Shown: in pieces, positions 31,688 through 37,114 of the stretch
How the letters are laid out: the number at the start of each line of letters is the position of its first letter
Numbering within the stretch: the stretch's first letter is position 1
IMG/VR virus record: IMGVR_UViG_3300006480_000001
Location: 1-37,115 of that record
Reading direction: 5' to 3' (one strand)
DNA length: 37,115 bases
DNA from: a virus
Position numbers and translations under genes: made by a program
Notes under the pieces: model-generated
Told to the model about the DNA's origin: nothing
Databases searched by the model: none
The model's input: the letters and a program-made list of their open reading frames with translations, nothing else

Positions 31688-32541
31688 CAGTTCAACACCT
31701 CCACTACAGAGTGCAAAGCCTTTGGTGCTAAGTGTGCATAGATCATAGTGTTCTCTATATCCTCATGCCCTAGCCAATCCTTGACCAGTAGTATCGGTAC
31801 TCCTCTTTGTACTAGCCTTGATGCACAGGTATGTCGGCATAGGTGGATAGTATAAAACTTCTTATCGGCATAGCCTAAGTCCTTCCTAGCCTTCTGCCAG
31901 ATAGCATTTAACCAAGCATAATTAACACCACAGAATACTTTTTCTGTTGGTCTTCCACTATAAGAAAGACATTTTTTCATTATCTTTTGTACTCTATCTG
32001 TCATAGGTACAGCTACAGCTTGATCGTTCTTTCTATCGTTAAAATTAATTTGATTGTTTTCAAAGTCAACAAATCTGTTTTCTAGATTCATTAGTTCATT
32101 TACTCTGCAACCTAAATCAATTAAACATTTAATAATTTCTGCTGCTAGCCAAGTGTTTGGATTTTGTTTTGAATAAAGATAATCTAATAAATCTTTTTCC
32201 ATATCCTCAGTTAGGTAATGCACCTTACTGTTCTTTGTTGGTCTAGGTTTTGGCATCTTAATCATCTCAATAAATCCGTCTTCCTCCATTTCTTGTAGTA
32301 CGACTCTGAGGTAGCCCATCTTCTGATTGACTACAGCATTACTATTCTTGTGTTCAGCTTTAAGAATATCCATCATCTTGTTAACCATAGGTCTAGTAAT
32401 TTTATTTACTGGTAGGTCACCAAGTGCTTTGATGTTATGCTTCATTCCTATCAAGAAATTAGTAGCAGATTTAGTTCCGTTCTTTCTTCTTTTATATACA
32501 ACTCTAGTTGCTTCAGAAAGTGTAGGCATTTTAGTTTTCAT
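31687..32541 (-). CDS. int: Tyrosine-type integrase/recombinase
   Basis: A 284-aa tyrosine recombinase. The catalytic set is complete: Arg146 in GCRVNEL, Lys171 in DRKND, His233 and Arg236 in HLCRHTCASRL, His259 in LGHEDIENTM and Tyr268 in IYAHL. The N-terminal 100 residues look like a SAM-like core-binding domain (SATNFLIGMKHNIKALGD; VNKMMDILKAEH). There is no separate arm-binding domain. Integrases next to the RNA polymerase gene are known in T7-like cyanophages and pelagiphages, some of which integrate into host tRNA genes. The leader has AAGAACCACC before the ATG. Integration ability is likely but not proven. Confidence 0.94.
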   Translation of the reverse strand: MKTKMPTLSEATRVVYKRRKNGTKSATNFLIGMKHNIKALGDLPVNKITRPMVNKMMDILKAEHKNSNAVVNQKMGYLRVVLQEMEEDGFIEMIKMPKPRPTKNSKVHYLTEDMEKDLLDYLYSKQNPNTWLAAEIIKCLIDLGCRVNELMNLENRFVDFENNQINFNDRKNDQAVAVPMTDRVQKIMKKCLSYSGRPTEKVFCGVNYAWLNAIWQKARKDLGYADKKFYTIHLCRHTCASRLVQRGVPILLVKDWLGHEDIENTMIYAHLAPKALHSVVEVLN

Positions 32542-32549
32542 GGTGGTTC

Positions 32550-32783
32550 TTAGTTAGGTGTTAGGTCATCTATCATTTCAAGATAGCCCTGCTTACCAAA
32601 GGCGATAAGATCAGGGATTGTATATTCTCTTGTGGTAAATCTATGACCACAAGAAAGGCACACCCTACGTCTATAGACATAAGGTGTGATGCTTTTGTTT
32701 CGGAAACCTATTGTTTGTTCAGCTTTTCTATGCTTAGTTTCGAGAACTTTGATGTCTAGGCTTTCGCATTTAGTACACTTCAT
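32550..32783 (-). CDS. NrdR-like zinc ribbon protein without ATP cone
   Basis: A 77-aa protein with a four-cysteine zinc ribbon: MKCTKCESLDIKVLETKHRK and YRRRVCLSCGHRFTTREYTI. This is the N-terminal DNA-binding module of NrdR, the repressor of ribonucleotide reductase genes. The ATP-cone domain that follows in NrdR is missing; the protein ends after IPDLIAFGKQGYLEMIDDL. It could act on phage or host promoters. GGAGGAA is before the ATG. It lies eight bases before the integrase. Confidence 0.82.
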   Translation of the reverse strand: MKCTKCESLDIKVLETKHRKAEQTIGFRNKSITPYVYRRRVCLSCGHRFTTREYTIPDLIAFGKQGYLEMIDDLTPN

Positions 32784-32786
32784 TGG

Positions 32787-32930
32787 TCAAAGTGATTCCT
32801 CCCAGAATTTAATTAGTTCTTTTAATTCAGCAATCCTTTTCTTGGCTACTGATGTTTTCTCAGCCTTGCGTATGCTGATTTGTTTCAGCATCTTCTGAGT
32901 TTCTTCGTTGATCTCTTCCATAAAGTTCAT
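32787..32930 (-). CDS. 47-aa coiled-coil-like protein
   Basis: A small helical protein: NFMEEINEETQKMLKQISIR, KAEKTSVAKKRIAELKELIK and FWEESL. Heptad-like spacing of Ile and Leu suggests a coiled coil. It lies 5 bases after the stop of the 72-aa gene, and its last codons (TGGGAGGAATCA) supply the Shine-Dalgarno for the zinc-ribbon gene three bases further on. I do not know the family; the tight spacing supports translation. Confidence 0.62.
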   Translation of the reverse strand: MNFMEEINEETQKMLKQISIRKAEKTSVAKKRIAELKELIKFWEESL

Positions 32931-32935
32931 AGTAA

Positions 32936-33154
32936 TTACCCCCATTTAAGTTCAATAAAATAATCACCAAGTGATAATAATGCTTTTAAAGAAAACGTAT
33001 ACAAAGGATAATCCCTTTCATCTTCTTCGTTATCCCAAGCAAGCTCTTCAATTAATTGCTCCCTTAAATCTTTAAAAGTTTTATAGGTCAATATTGGTGC
33101 ATCTTGCATATCGCCATATCTAACTATGGTCATTTTTTTTCTATCTCTTTTCAT
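32936..33154 (-). CDS. 72-aa hypothetical protein after the hairpin array
   Basis: A small acidic protein: KRDRKKMTIVRYGDMQDAPI, LTYKTFKDLREQLIEELAWD, NEEDERDYPLYTFSLKALLS and LGDYFIELKWG. The ATG has the strongest ribosome site of the early region, AAAGGAGGAACCACA, which joins a normal Shine-Dalgarno to the GAACCAC element seen elsewhere. It is the first gene downstream of the 547-base structured non-coding region, so its expression may depend on that region. Function unknown. Confidence 0.75.
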   Translation of the reverse strand: MKRDRKKMTIVRYGDMQDAPILTYKTFKDLREQLIEELAWDNEEDERDYPLYTFSLKALLSLGDYFIELKWG

Positions 33155-33701
33155 TGTGGTTCCTCCTTTAAAATTAGGTTGATTGTTTAGGTGAAGGTTT
33201 TAATCGTAAACCTACAACGAAAGGGTTGACGTGAATCACGATGCACTCCATAGGTGCGAATCGGTGGGAGTCGAACTAATCATCTCTCTAAGCTATTAAC
33301 CATAAGAGATGTTGAAAGATAGTTTTGATCGTGAACTATCAACGATTGTATTGTTGGGCGGTGCTGGGCTGCACATGGCGACACGTTCCTGCGAATACAG
33401 GGGCAATGGTAAGTCACCTCGCAAACCTATTAAGTTATAGAGGTGTTAAGGATAGTTCTTAATCGTAGAACTAACAAGCGAAAGAATCTCAATGAGTCGT
33501 GATGCAACATGATACAAAGCTTGACCAAGTGCAGAATCGTCAAGGTCACCTCGCAAACCTATTAAGTTATAGAGGTGTTAAAGCTAGTTCTTAATCGTGG
33601 AACTAGCAAGCGATTGTATTTCGGGGTGTTGATGCAAACTGCATGACGTAACGGGAAGAAGCCTAGTTTAAGTAGGACTTACACATAAAGATGCCTACAA
33701 G
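33155..33701 (-). ncRNA. 547-base non-coding region with four-unit structured repeat array
   Basis: No convincing gene lies here. Four units spaced 123-134 bases apart carry a hairpin with conserved loop (plus-strand TTAATCGT type) and changing stem: 33195-33213 (AGGTTT), 33318-33340 (GATAGTT), 33453-33473 (TAGTTC) and 33583-33607 (GCTAGTTC). Three units also have a second hairpin: 33281-33311 (CATCTCT stem), 33415-33445 and 33547-33577 (CACCTC stem, identical 19-base loop). Extra small hairpins occur between them (33361-33374, 33388-33401, 33520-33544, 33632-33644). The stems change in pairs, which suggests a selected structure. A role as RNA, recombination site or origin is open; the strand given is that of the surrounding transcription. 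Confidence 0.6.
33253..33276 (-). other. tRNA T-arm/acceptor-like stretch, possible attP core
   Basis: The minus strand here reads GTTCGACTCCCACC followed by GATTCGCACC. GTTCGANTC is the invariant T-loop pattern, and the rest looks like the 3' half of a T-stem and acceptor, but the upstream bases do not complete a T-stem and the spacing to the CC end is one base off. It is not a functional tRNA. Phages of this type often carry the 3' end of a host tRNA gene as attP, and the integrase gene lies 0.7 kb downstream. Confidence 0.35.
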
Positions 33702-34220
33702 TTAGTCTTCATCTGGTGGTTTTATTTTTGGAATAGTACCACCATCTTTTTCTATCCGCACTACTTGTTTCTTTGCACCATCAACAGCAGAGGAGATAAA
33801 AGCATGGCGACCTTGATTAGAATGAAGTCTATCTTTGTCATACTGACTAAGATTATCTTCATCAATCCTATTAAACATTTTTCTAGTAGCTGTTTTATGT
33901 ATGTTCAAACCTGTATAAGCTCTCTTATTAAGATAAGATACAGCTTCTTCATCAGTTAAAATATACAAAGAACCTTTGTCTTGTCTAATAACTAAAGGTT
34001 TACCTATTGAAACCCTACTTTCATCTATCCACTCTTTAACTTGTAAAGATCTAAAACTAATATCTCTATTAGCATGATTAGATTTAGAAATGAATCCTTT
34101 TGTTGATAAAAGAAAGTACATTTCTTCTACCTTTTCAGCATCAATGGTCTGACCTTTTTTAAGTTCTCGCCAAGCAATACCACAAATTTGGATAGGATAA
34201 TCTTCAGCGTTAGGTTTCAT
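33702..34220 (-). CDS. 172-aa hypothetical protein paired with RAMP-like candidate
   Basis: A protein with ICGIAWRELKKGQTIDAEKV, MYFLLSTKGFISKSNHANRD, SLYILTDEEAVSYLNKRAYT and an end rich in Lys, Pro and Asp (DGGTIPKIKPPDED). It resembles no family I can name. The ATG overlaps the stop of the upstream 217-aa gene (ATGA), so both are probably made together and may work together. After its stop the long structured non-coding region starts. Confidence 0.75.
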   Translation of the reverse strand: MKPNAEDYPIQICGIAWRELKKGQTIDAEKVEEMYFLLSTKGFISKSNHANRDISFRSLQVKEWIDESRVSIGKPLVIRQDKGSLYILTDEEAVSYLNKRAYTGLNIHKTATRKMFNRIDEDNLSQYDKDRLHSNQGRHAFISSAVDGAKKQVVRIEKDGGTIPKIKPPDED

Positions 34221-34870
34221 TCGTCTACCTCCTGTAAATTTGTTACGACAAACCTGCCATATCTAGGTCGCCAAGTACCAAGCCCTTCAGCCTTACCTGC
34301 CATGTTAGCTATACGTCTTAGTTGATCTATACCCATAAGCTCATCATCAATGATGAGATGAAAGGTAGCTGACCAGTTAGGAAACAATAATCTGTTTACC
34401 CATACACCCCTTCTTGTAAAAGCTGCGAGTTGATACTTTGGTTCTCTTGAATTAATTAAATTCAAAGCATCTTTTTCTTCTGGTTCTTTTGCACCAAAAT
34501 TAATCTCTGGATTAGTGTCAACAAAGATAGCTCTTGATACATCTTTACCAAGCTTCCATTTCTTAGCAGCTTCTTTCAAACATTTTTGTAGGTTAGCTGC
34601 TGGTAAATAAGGGTTACTAAACCCTTCAAAAGATACAGAGTTTTCACTTTCATCAAGTGTAACTTTACCTTCTTTCTTCCAATAGCCAGAGTAAAGCCAA
34701 TCCAAAATACGAATAGCCCTATGGACTCCTTCTGTTTTTGCATTGCCTTTCTTATCTGTAAAGAATTTCTTGGTTTTTTGATGCTGTCCTATTGGGTCAG
34801 AGTAATTAACATTTCCACATAGTAAAGGTGTTGTACCTTGTACTGAAATGTTTACGAAGCGTTGTGTCAT
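34217..34870 (-). CDS. 217-aa early protein, possible RAMP-like fold
   Basis: The N-terminus RFVNISVQGTTPLLCGNVNY has the beta-strand plus PLL pattern seen at the start of Cas7-type RAMP proteins. The C-terminus GKAEGLGTWRPRYGRFVVTN matches a pattern I recall from unannotated proteins of many phages (GxGDWRPxxGRFxV). The middle has YLPAANLQKCLKEAAKKWKL and FTRRGVWVNRLLFPNWSATF. No catalytic residues can be named, and no Cas genes or CRISPR array are present, so any link to RNA binding is speculation. AGAACC precedes the ATG. It is coupled by ATGA to the next gene. Confidence 0.75.
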   Translation of the reverse strand: MTQRFVNISVQGTTPLLCGNVNYSDPIGQHQKTKKFFTDKKGNAKTEGVHRAIRILDWLYSGYWKKEGKVTLDESENSVSFEGFSNPYLPAANLQKCLKEAAKKWKLGKDVSRAIFVDTNPEINFGAKEPEEKDALNLINSREPKYQLAAFTRRGVWVNRLLFPNWSATFHLIIDDELMGIDQLRRIANMAGKAEGLGTWRPRYGRFVVTNLQEVDE

Positions 34871-34878
34871 GGTTCTGT

Positions 34879-35067
34879 TTAGTTAGTTTTGATTTGGTTG
34901 ATTGTTTTAATGATCTCTTTTTTAAAGAGTTCAATAGACTCATTCATTGAAAGGTTGCCACCTTTATCATGTGGCAGGTTTATTGAATAAGATGTATCGG
35001 TTAGTCTTGCAGCTTTTGTGAGTATCTCATCAAGTTCTGCAAGCGTCTGCCATTGTGATCTAGTCAT
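34879..35067 (-). CDS. 62-aa hypothetical early protein
   Basis: A small protein: TRSQWQTLAELDEILTKAAR, LTDTSYSINLPHDKGGNLSM, NESIELFKKEIIKTINQIK. The ATG at 35067 follows AGGAA at a fair distance; other in-frame starts are ATG 35073 and TTG 35085, so the N-terminus is uncertain by up to six residues. The start overlaps the stop of the 49-aa gene. Function unknown. Confidence 0.62.
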   Translation of the reverse strand: MTRSQWQTLAELDEILTKAARLTDTSYSINLPHDKGGNLSMNESIELFKKEIIKTINQIKTN

Positions 35068-35209
35068 CTTCATTTCCTGATTCAATATCAGCTAGTGAAG
35101 ATTGTTGTATCAATGCAAGTGTGTCATTAATTGCATCTTCAAATTCTTCAGAGTGGTCTAGTCCTAGACCTTGTGAAGTAAGTTGATTGAAGTATTCGTA
35201 AATAGTCAA
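35060..35209 (-). CDS. 49-aa acidic protein with TTG start
   Basis: A small acidic protein: TIYEYFNQLTSQGLGLDHSE, EFEDAINDTLALIQQSSLAD, IESGNEDD. No ATG exists in this frame; TTG at 35209 follows CAGGAGCCACA, which includes a usable Shine-Dalgarno. The last bases overlap the next gene. Acidic small early proteins of phages often inhibit host enzymes, but nothing here shows a target. Confidence 0.45.
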   Translation of the reverse strand: MTIYEYFNQLTSQGLGLDHSEEFEDAINDTLALIQQSSLADIESGNEDD

Positions 35210-35241
35210 GGCTTGTGGCTCCTGTAGTTTGGTTAATGGTA

Positions 35242-35271
35242 TTTGGCATACCTGTATATGAGTATGCCAAA
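35242..35271 (-). promoter_or_regulatory. Perfect 10-bp inverted repeat
   Basis: Arms TTTGGCATAC (35242-35251) and GTATGCCAAA (35262-35271) pair perfectly around a 10-base loop. No T run follows on either strand, so it is not a standard terminator. It lies 33 bases before the TTG-start gene. It may be an operator, a processing signal or a stabilising leader hairpin like those at 35641, 36042 and 36494. Confidence 0.6.
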
Positions 35272-35282
35272 GGATAAAAGAA

Positions 35283-35315
35283 AAGTCAACCTAGTTTTTA
35301 AAATTAAATTGACTT
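35283..35315 (-). terminator. Weak terminator candidate
   Basis: On the minus strand, AAGTCAA (35315-35309) can pair with TTGACTT (35289-35283) around a 19-base AT-rich loop, followed by TTTTCTTTT. The stem has few G-C pairs and the loop is long, so termination would be weak at best. It lies after the 91-aa gene. Confidence 0.3.
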
Positions 35316-35337
35316 GTTGATGTCCAGCTAGGGAAAA

Positions 35338-35613
35338 CTAAGAGGTTTTCACTTTTCTGTTGCGGTATGAGTCAAGCATTGTGCTGAACCCTCCCATTTG
35401 AACTATCGTTAAATGTCTTTGAATTTCAAAGAAGTGTTCAAGATCATTTGATAATTGATACTTGCTTACTGATTCAACGTGTTCATGTGCAATCCAATCT
35501 TCAACTAAATCTACTTTGTGTTGTGCATCTAAAGGCGAGCAACAAAAGTCTTGATTATCGTTAAGCCAAAACTTTCTGTTGTAGCTTTTTGATGTGATTG
35601 TTTTGTGTTTCAT
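35338..35613 (-). CDS. 91-aa hypothetical early protein
   Basis: A protein starting KHKTITSKSYNRKFWLNDNQ, followed by DFCCSPLDAQHKVDLVEDWI, AHEHVESVSKYQLSNDLEHF and FEIQRHLTIVQMGGF. Cys-Cys and several His could bind metal. The ATG at 35613 is chosen because it follows TTAGAACCACA, the leader element shared by early genes; the longer frame to 35703 would run through a hairpin leader. Function unknown. Confidence 0.68.
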   Translation of the reverse strand: MKHKTITSKSYNRKFWLNDNQDFCCSPLDAQHKVDLVEDWIAHEHVESVSKYQLSNDLEHFFEIQRHLTIVQMGGFSTMLDSYRNRKVKTS

Positions 35614-35640
35614 TGTGGTTCTAAATGTAAGGTTTACAAG

Positions 35641-35684
35641 TGAAAGGTTTATGAGCCTTTCATAGAGGGCTAGACCGCCCTCTA
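35641..35684 (-). promoter_or_regulatory. Twin-hairpin leader of the 91-aa gene
   Basis: Two perfect hairpins in a row: TGAAAGG/CCTTTCA (35641-35662, loop of 8) and TAGAGGGC/GCCCTCTA (35663-35684, loop of 6). On the transcript they precede GTAAACC and then GAACCAC before the ATG at 35613. The first hairpin is the same in stem and loop as that at 36042-36063, while the second has another stem. Confidence 0.7.
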
Positions 35685-35693
35685 AGAAAGAAT

Positions 35694-35858
35694 CTAAGAG
35701 CATAACTCGTAAGTCATGTGTGCTGACATCAATCCGCTTGATGTATGGCTTACTCTATAACCTAAGTTAATAAGCCTGTTATGTTCTCTATCGGCTTTTT
35801 TAATACCATCAATAGACGAATTATCATAAGTACGATAAATGTATTTTGATTTGGTCAT
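35694..35858 (-). CDS. 54-aa hypothetical early protein
   Basis: A small protein: TKSKYIYRTYDNSSIDGIKK, ADREHNRLINLGYRVSHTSS, GLMSAHMTYELCS. It has a mix of helix and short strand like small nucleic-acid or protein binders, but no known family. The ATG overlaps the stop of the upstream 51-aa gene by one base (TAATG), strong support for coupled translation. Confidence 0.62.
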   Translation of the reverse strand: MTKSKYIYRTYDNSSIDGIKKADREHNRLINLGYRVSHTSSGLMSAHMTYELCS

Positions 35859-36013
35859 TACTTAGCACCTCGATTGTAAAAAGGATTGTATCTTTTTTGA
35901 TTCAATTCTAGAAATCTAGGTGTGATCTCATGAAATTGTTTTGAGTCAGTAGGCAAGCTAAGAATTAATTTTCCTAACTTTTTGTACTCTTTCTTCTCAA
36001 GTTTAGTAAGCAT
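35858..36013 (-). CDS. 51-aa basic early protein
   Basis: A basic protein: LTKLEKKEYKKLGKLILSLP, TDSKQFHEITPRFLELNQKR, YNPFYNRGAK. It starts with ATG at 36013 after TTTTGAACCACATT and ends in a TAATG overlap with the next gene. A twin-hairpin leader lies directly upstream. I do not recognise the family. Confidence 0.65.
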   Translation of the reverse strand: MLTKLEKKEYKKLGKLILSLPTDSKQFHEITPRFLELNQKRYNPFYNRGAK

Positions 36014-36041
36014 AATGTGGTTCAAAATAAGGTTTGTAAAG

Positions 36042-36085
36042 TGAAAGGTTTATGAGCCTTTCAAGGTAGGCTTATTAGCCCACCT
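36042..36085 (-). promoter_or_regulatory. Twin-hairpin leader of the 51-aa gene
   Basis: Hairpin one, TGAAAGG/CCTTTCA (36042-36063), equals that of the leader at 35641 in both stem and 8-base loop. Hairpin two (36064-36085) pairs AGGTAGGC with GCCCACCT with one A-C mismatch and a 6-base loop. It overlaps the stop codon of the 127-aa gene. GTAAACC-like and GAACCAC elements follow before the ATG at 36013. Confidence 0.68.
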
Positions 36086-36467
36086 AGAAAGATTCTTTTA
36101 AATCTTCAATAAGGTTTGAAATATCATCTTCTTCTAATATGTTTTTATCAAATTGTATTTGTTGATAAATGTCAGATTCAGATAATATTTCTTCACCCAA
36201 GATATAAGCAATCATATTAGCGACTTTCTCAGGGTCGGAAAAATCGGTTGATACTTGTCCAAAGTTTGACTGCTCATATTCTCTGATTGTTTCGATAACG
36301 TCAAAGACTTCAGAGCCTAACCATTGTTTAGCTTCGTAAGTTCCAATAATGAAATAATCTTCATTAAGTAAATAATGGTGTAAATCTGATACATCATTAT
36401 CTAGTCCGACTTCACTCTCAAGTTGAGAGATCATATAAGATGCTACATCTTGTTTTAGTTGGTTCAT
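36084..36467 (-). CDS. 127-aa acidic hypothetical early protein
   Basis: An acidic protein with NQLKQDVASYMISQLESEVG, YFIIGTYEAKQWLGSEVFDV, IREYEQSNFGQVSTDFSDPE and KVANMIAYILGEEIL. The pattern IGTYxAKxWL ... NFGxVxTDFSDPEKVANM recalls a phage family of unknown function (perhaps DUF7222; from memory, not checked). TTGAACC is before the ATG at 36467. The strongly acidic nature is typical of early proteins that act on host factors. Confidence 0.75.
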   Translation of the reverse strand: MNQLKQDVASYMISQLESEVGLDNDVSDLHHYLLNEDYFIIGTYEAKQWLGSEVFDVIETIREYEQSNFGQVSTDFSDPEKVANMIAYILGEEILSESDIYQQIQFDKNILEEDDISNLIEDLKESF

Positions 36468-36493
36468 GGTTCAATTTGGTTTGTTTGGTTTGT

Positions 36494-36535
36494 AGAGTCT
36501 TAAGGACTCTTTAAAGCCTACTAAGTAAGCTTTAA
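36494..36535 (-). promoter_or_regulatory. Twin-hairpin leader of the 127-aa gene
   Basis: Two hairpins: AGAGTC/GACTCT (36494-36510, loop of 5) and TTAAAGC/GCTTTAA (36511-36535, loop of 11). On the transcript they are followed by ACAAACC and TTGAACC before the ATG at 36467. The layout equals that of the leaders at 35641 and 36042 although the sequence differs. Confidence 0.6.
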
Positions 36536-36542
36536 GGAATCG

Positions 36543-36767
36543 TTAAAGTTCTTTAATAGTCATTAATGAATATTCAATTTCTTCCTGATTTTTGTAATCT
36601 TCTTCAGAAATTGTATAAGGACTATGCTGAACAAAGAAATCAAGTCTAGCTTGTACTTCTTCAGATATCCAATCTTGCATCTCGTCATAATCATCAAATG
36701 TTTTGATAACTGGATTTGAGTCAAGATAATCACAACAATAAGTGACTTTGTAAGTTCTTTCAATCAT
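36543..36767 (-). CDS. 74-aa acidic early protein
   Basis: A small acidic protein: IERTYKVTYCCDYLDSNPVI, KTFDDYDEMQDWISEEVQAR, LDFFVQHSPYTISEEDYKNQ and EEIEYSLMTIKEL. Alternating short strands and a helix suggest a compact fold. The ATG at 36767 follows AGAACT, a variant of the leader element, and lies four bases after the stop of the 64-aa gene. Function unknown. Confidence 0.7.
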   Translation of the reverse strand: MIERTYKVTYCCDYLDSNPVIKTFDDYDEMQDWISEEVQARLDFFVQHSPYTISEEDYKNQEEIEYSLMTIKEL

Positions 36768-36771
36768 AGTT

Positions 36772-36966
36772 CTAAAATGAGATCTCTTGTGGTTTTTCTT
36801 GTACTAACTCAAAGTTAAAGCCAAGGACTTTCAAAGAGTTAATATTGTTTTGAGTTAATGTGCTGTTGCCTGTTAAAGATTGCAAAGCACCTCGTTGTTT
36901 GTCATCAATTACATCAACATATGTTTGTCCATAAGCTGATCTAGTAGATACTTTAATTGTGTTCAT
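36772..36966 (-). CDS. 64-aa hypothetical early protein
   Basis: A small protein: NTIKVSTRSAYGQTYVDVID, DKQRGALQSLTGNSTLTQNN and INSLKVLGFNFELVQEKPQE. The ATG is preceded by AAACTAAGAACCACT, the clearest copy of the early leader element. The start overlaps the end of the partial gene at the window edge by 14 bases. Function unknown. Confidence 0.68.
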   Translation of the reverse strand: MNTIKVSTRSAYGQTYVDVIDDKQRGALQSLTGNSTLTQNNINSLKVLGFNFELVQEKPQEISF

Positions 36967-37114
36967 AGTGGTTCTTAGTTTGGTTTGATTGATCGGAATA
37001 GTTGCAAGTCAAACATTTAGCATTTTGTTTATTGTTGCTTGGGTCAGTCTTACAACTTGAATCCGATATTGACATCATTGCATATACTGTTGCCAACTGC
37101 AAGGCTTCAATAGA
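36953..37114 (-). CDS. Partial gene at window edge, C-terminal 53 residues
   Basis: An open frame enters from beyond the window: SIEALQLATVYAMMSISDSS, CKTDPSNNKQNAKCLTCNYS and a polar end. Three Cys, with CLTC, suggest a small zinc-binding site. The beginning is outside the window, so length and start are unknown. It overlaps the next gene by 14 bases, so it could also be a chance open frame. Confidence 0.45.
   Translation of the reverse strand, partial: SIEALQLATVYAMMSISDSSCKTDPSNNKQNAKCLTCNYSDQSNQTKNHYEHN

Noticed and set aside
33300-33384. Short leader peptides in the repeat units
   Set aside because: Frames of 13 to 26 codons starting near each unit share no sequence or ribosome site.
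33253-33445. Functional phage tRNA
   Set aside because: Only a T-loop/acceptor-like piece is present; no anticodon arm, D-arm or matching 5' acceptor strand could be built.
33195-33607. CRISPR array
   Set aside because: Units are diverged, about 130 bases apart and hairpin-based, with no constant repeats of CRISPR length and no Cas genes.
33195-33607. Integron attC array
   Set aside because: The folded repeats recall attC sites, but the GTTRRRY and RYYYAAC core sites are not met and the integrase lacks an IntI-specific insert as far as visible.
36563-36763. Second frame inside the 74-aa early gene
   Set aside because: It is an out-of-frame shadow with Ile/Leu-rich, implausible composition and no start signal.
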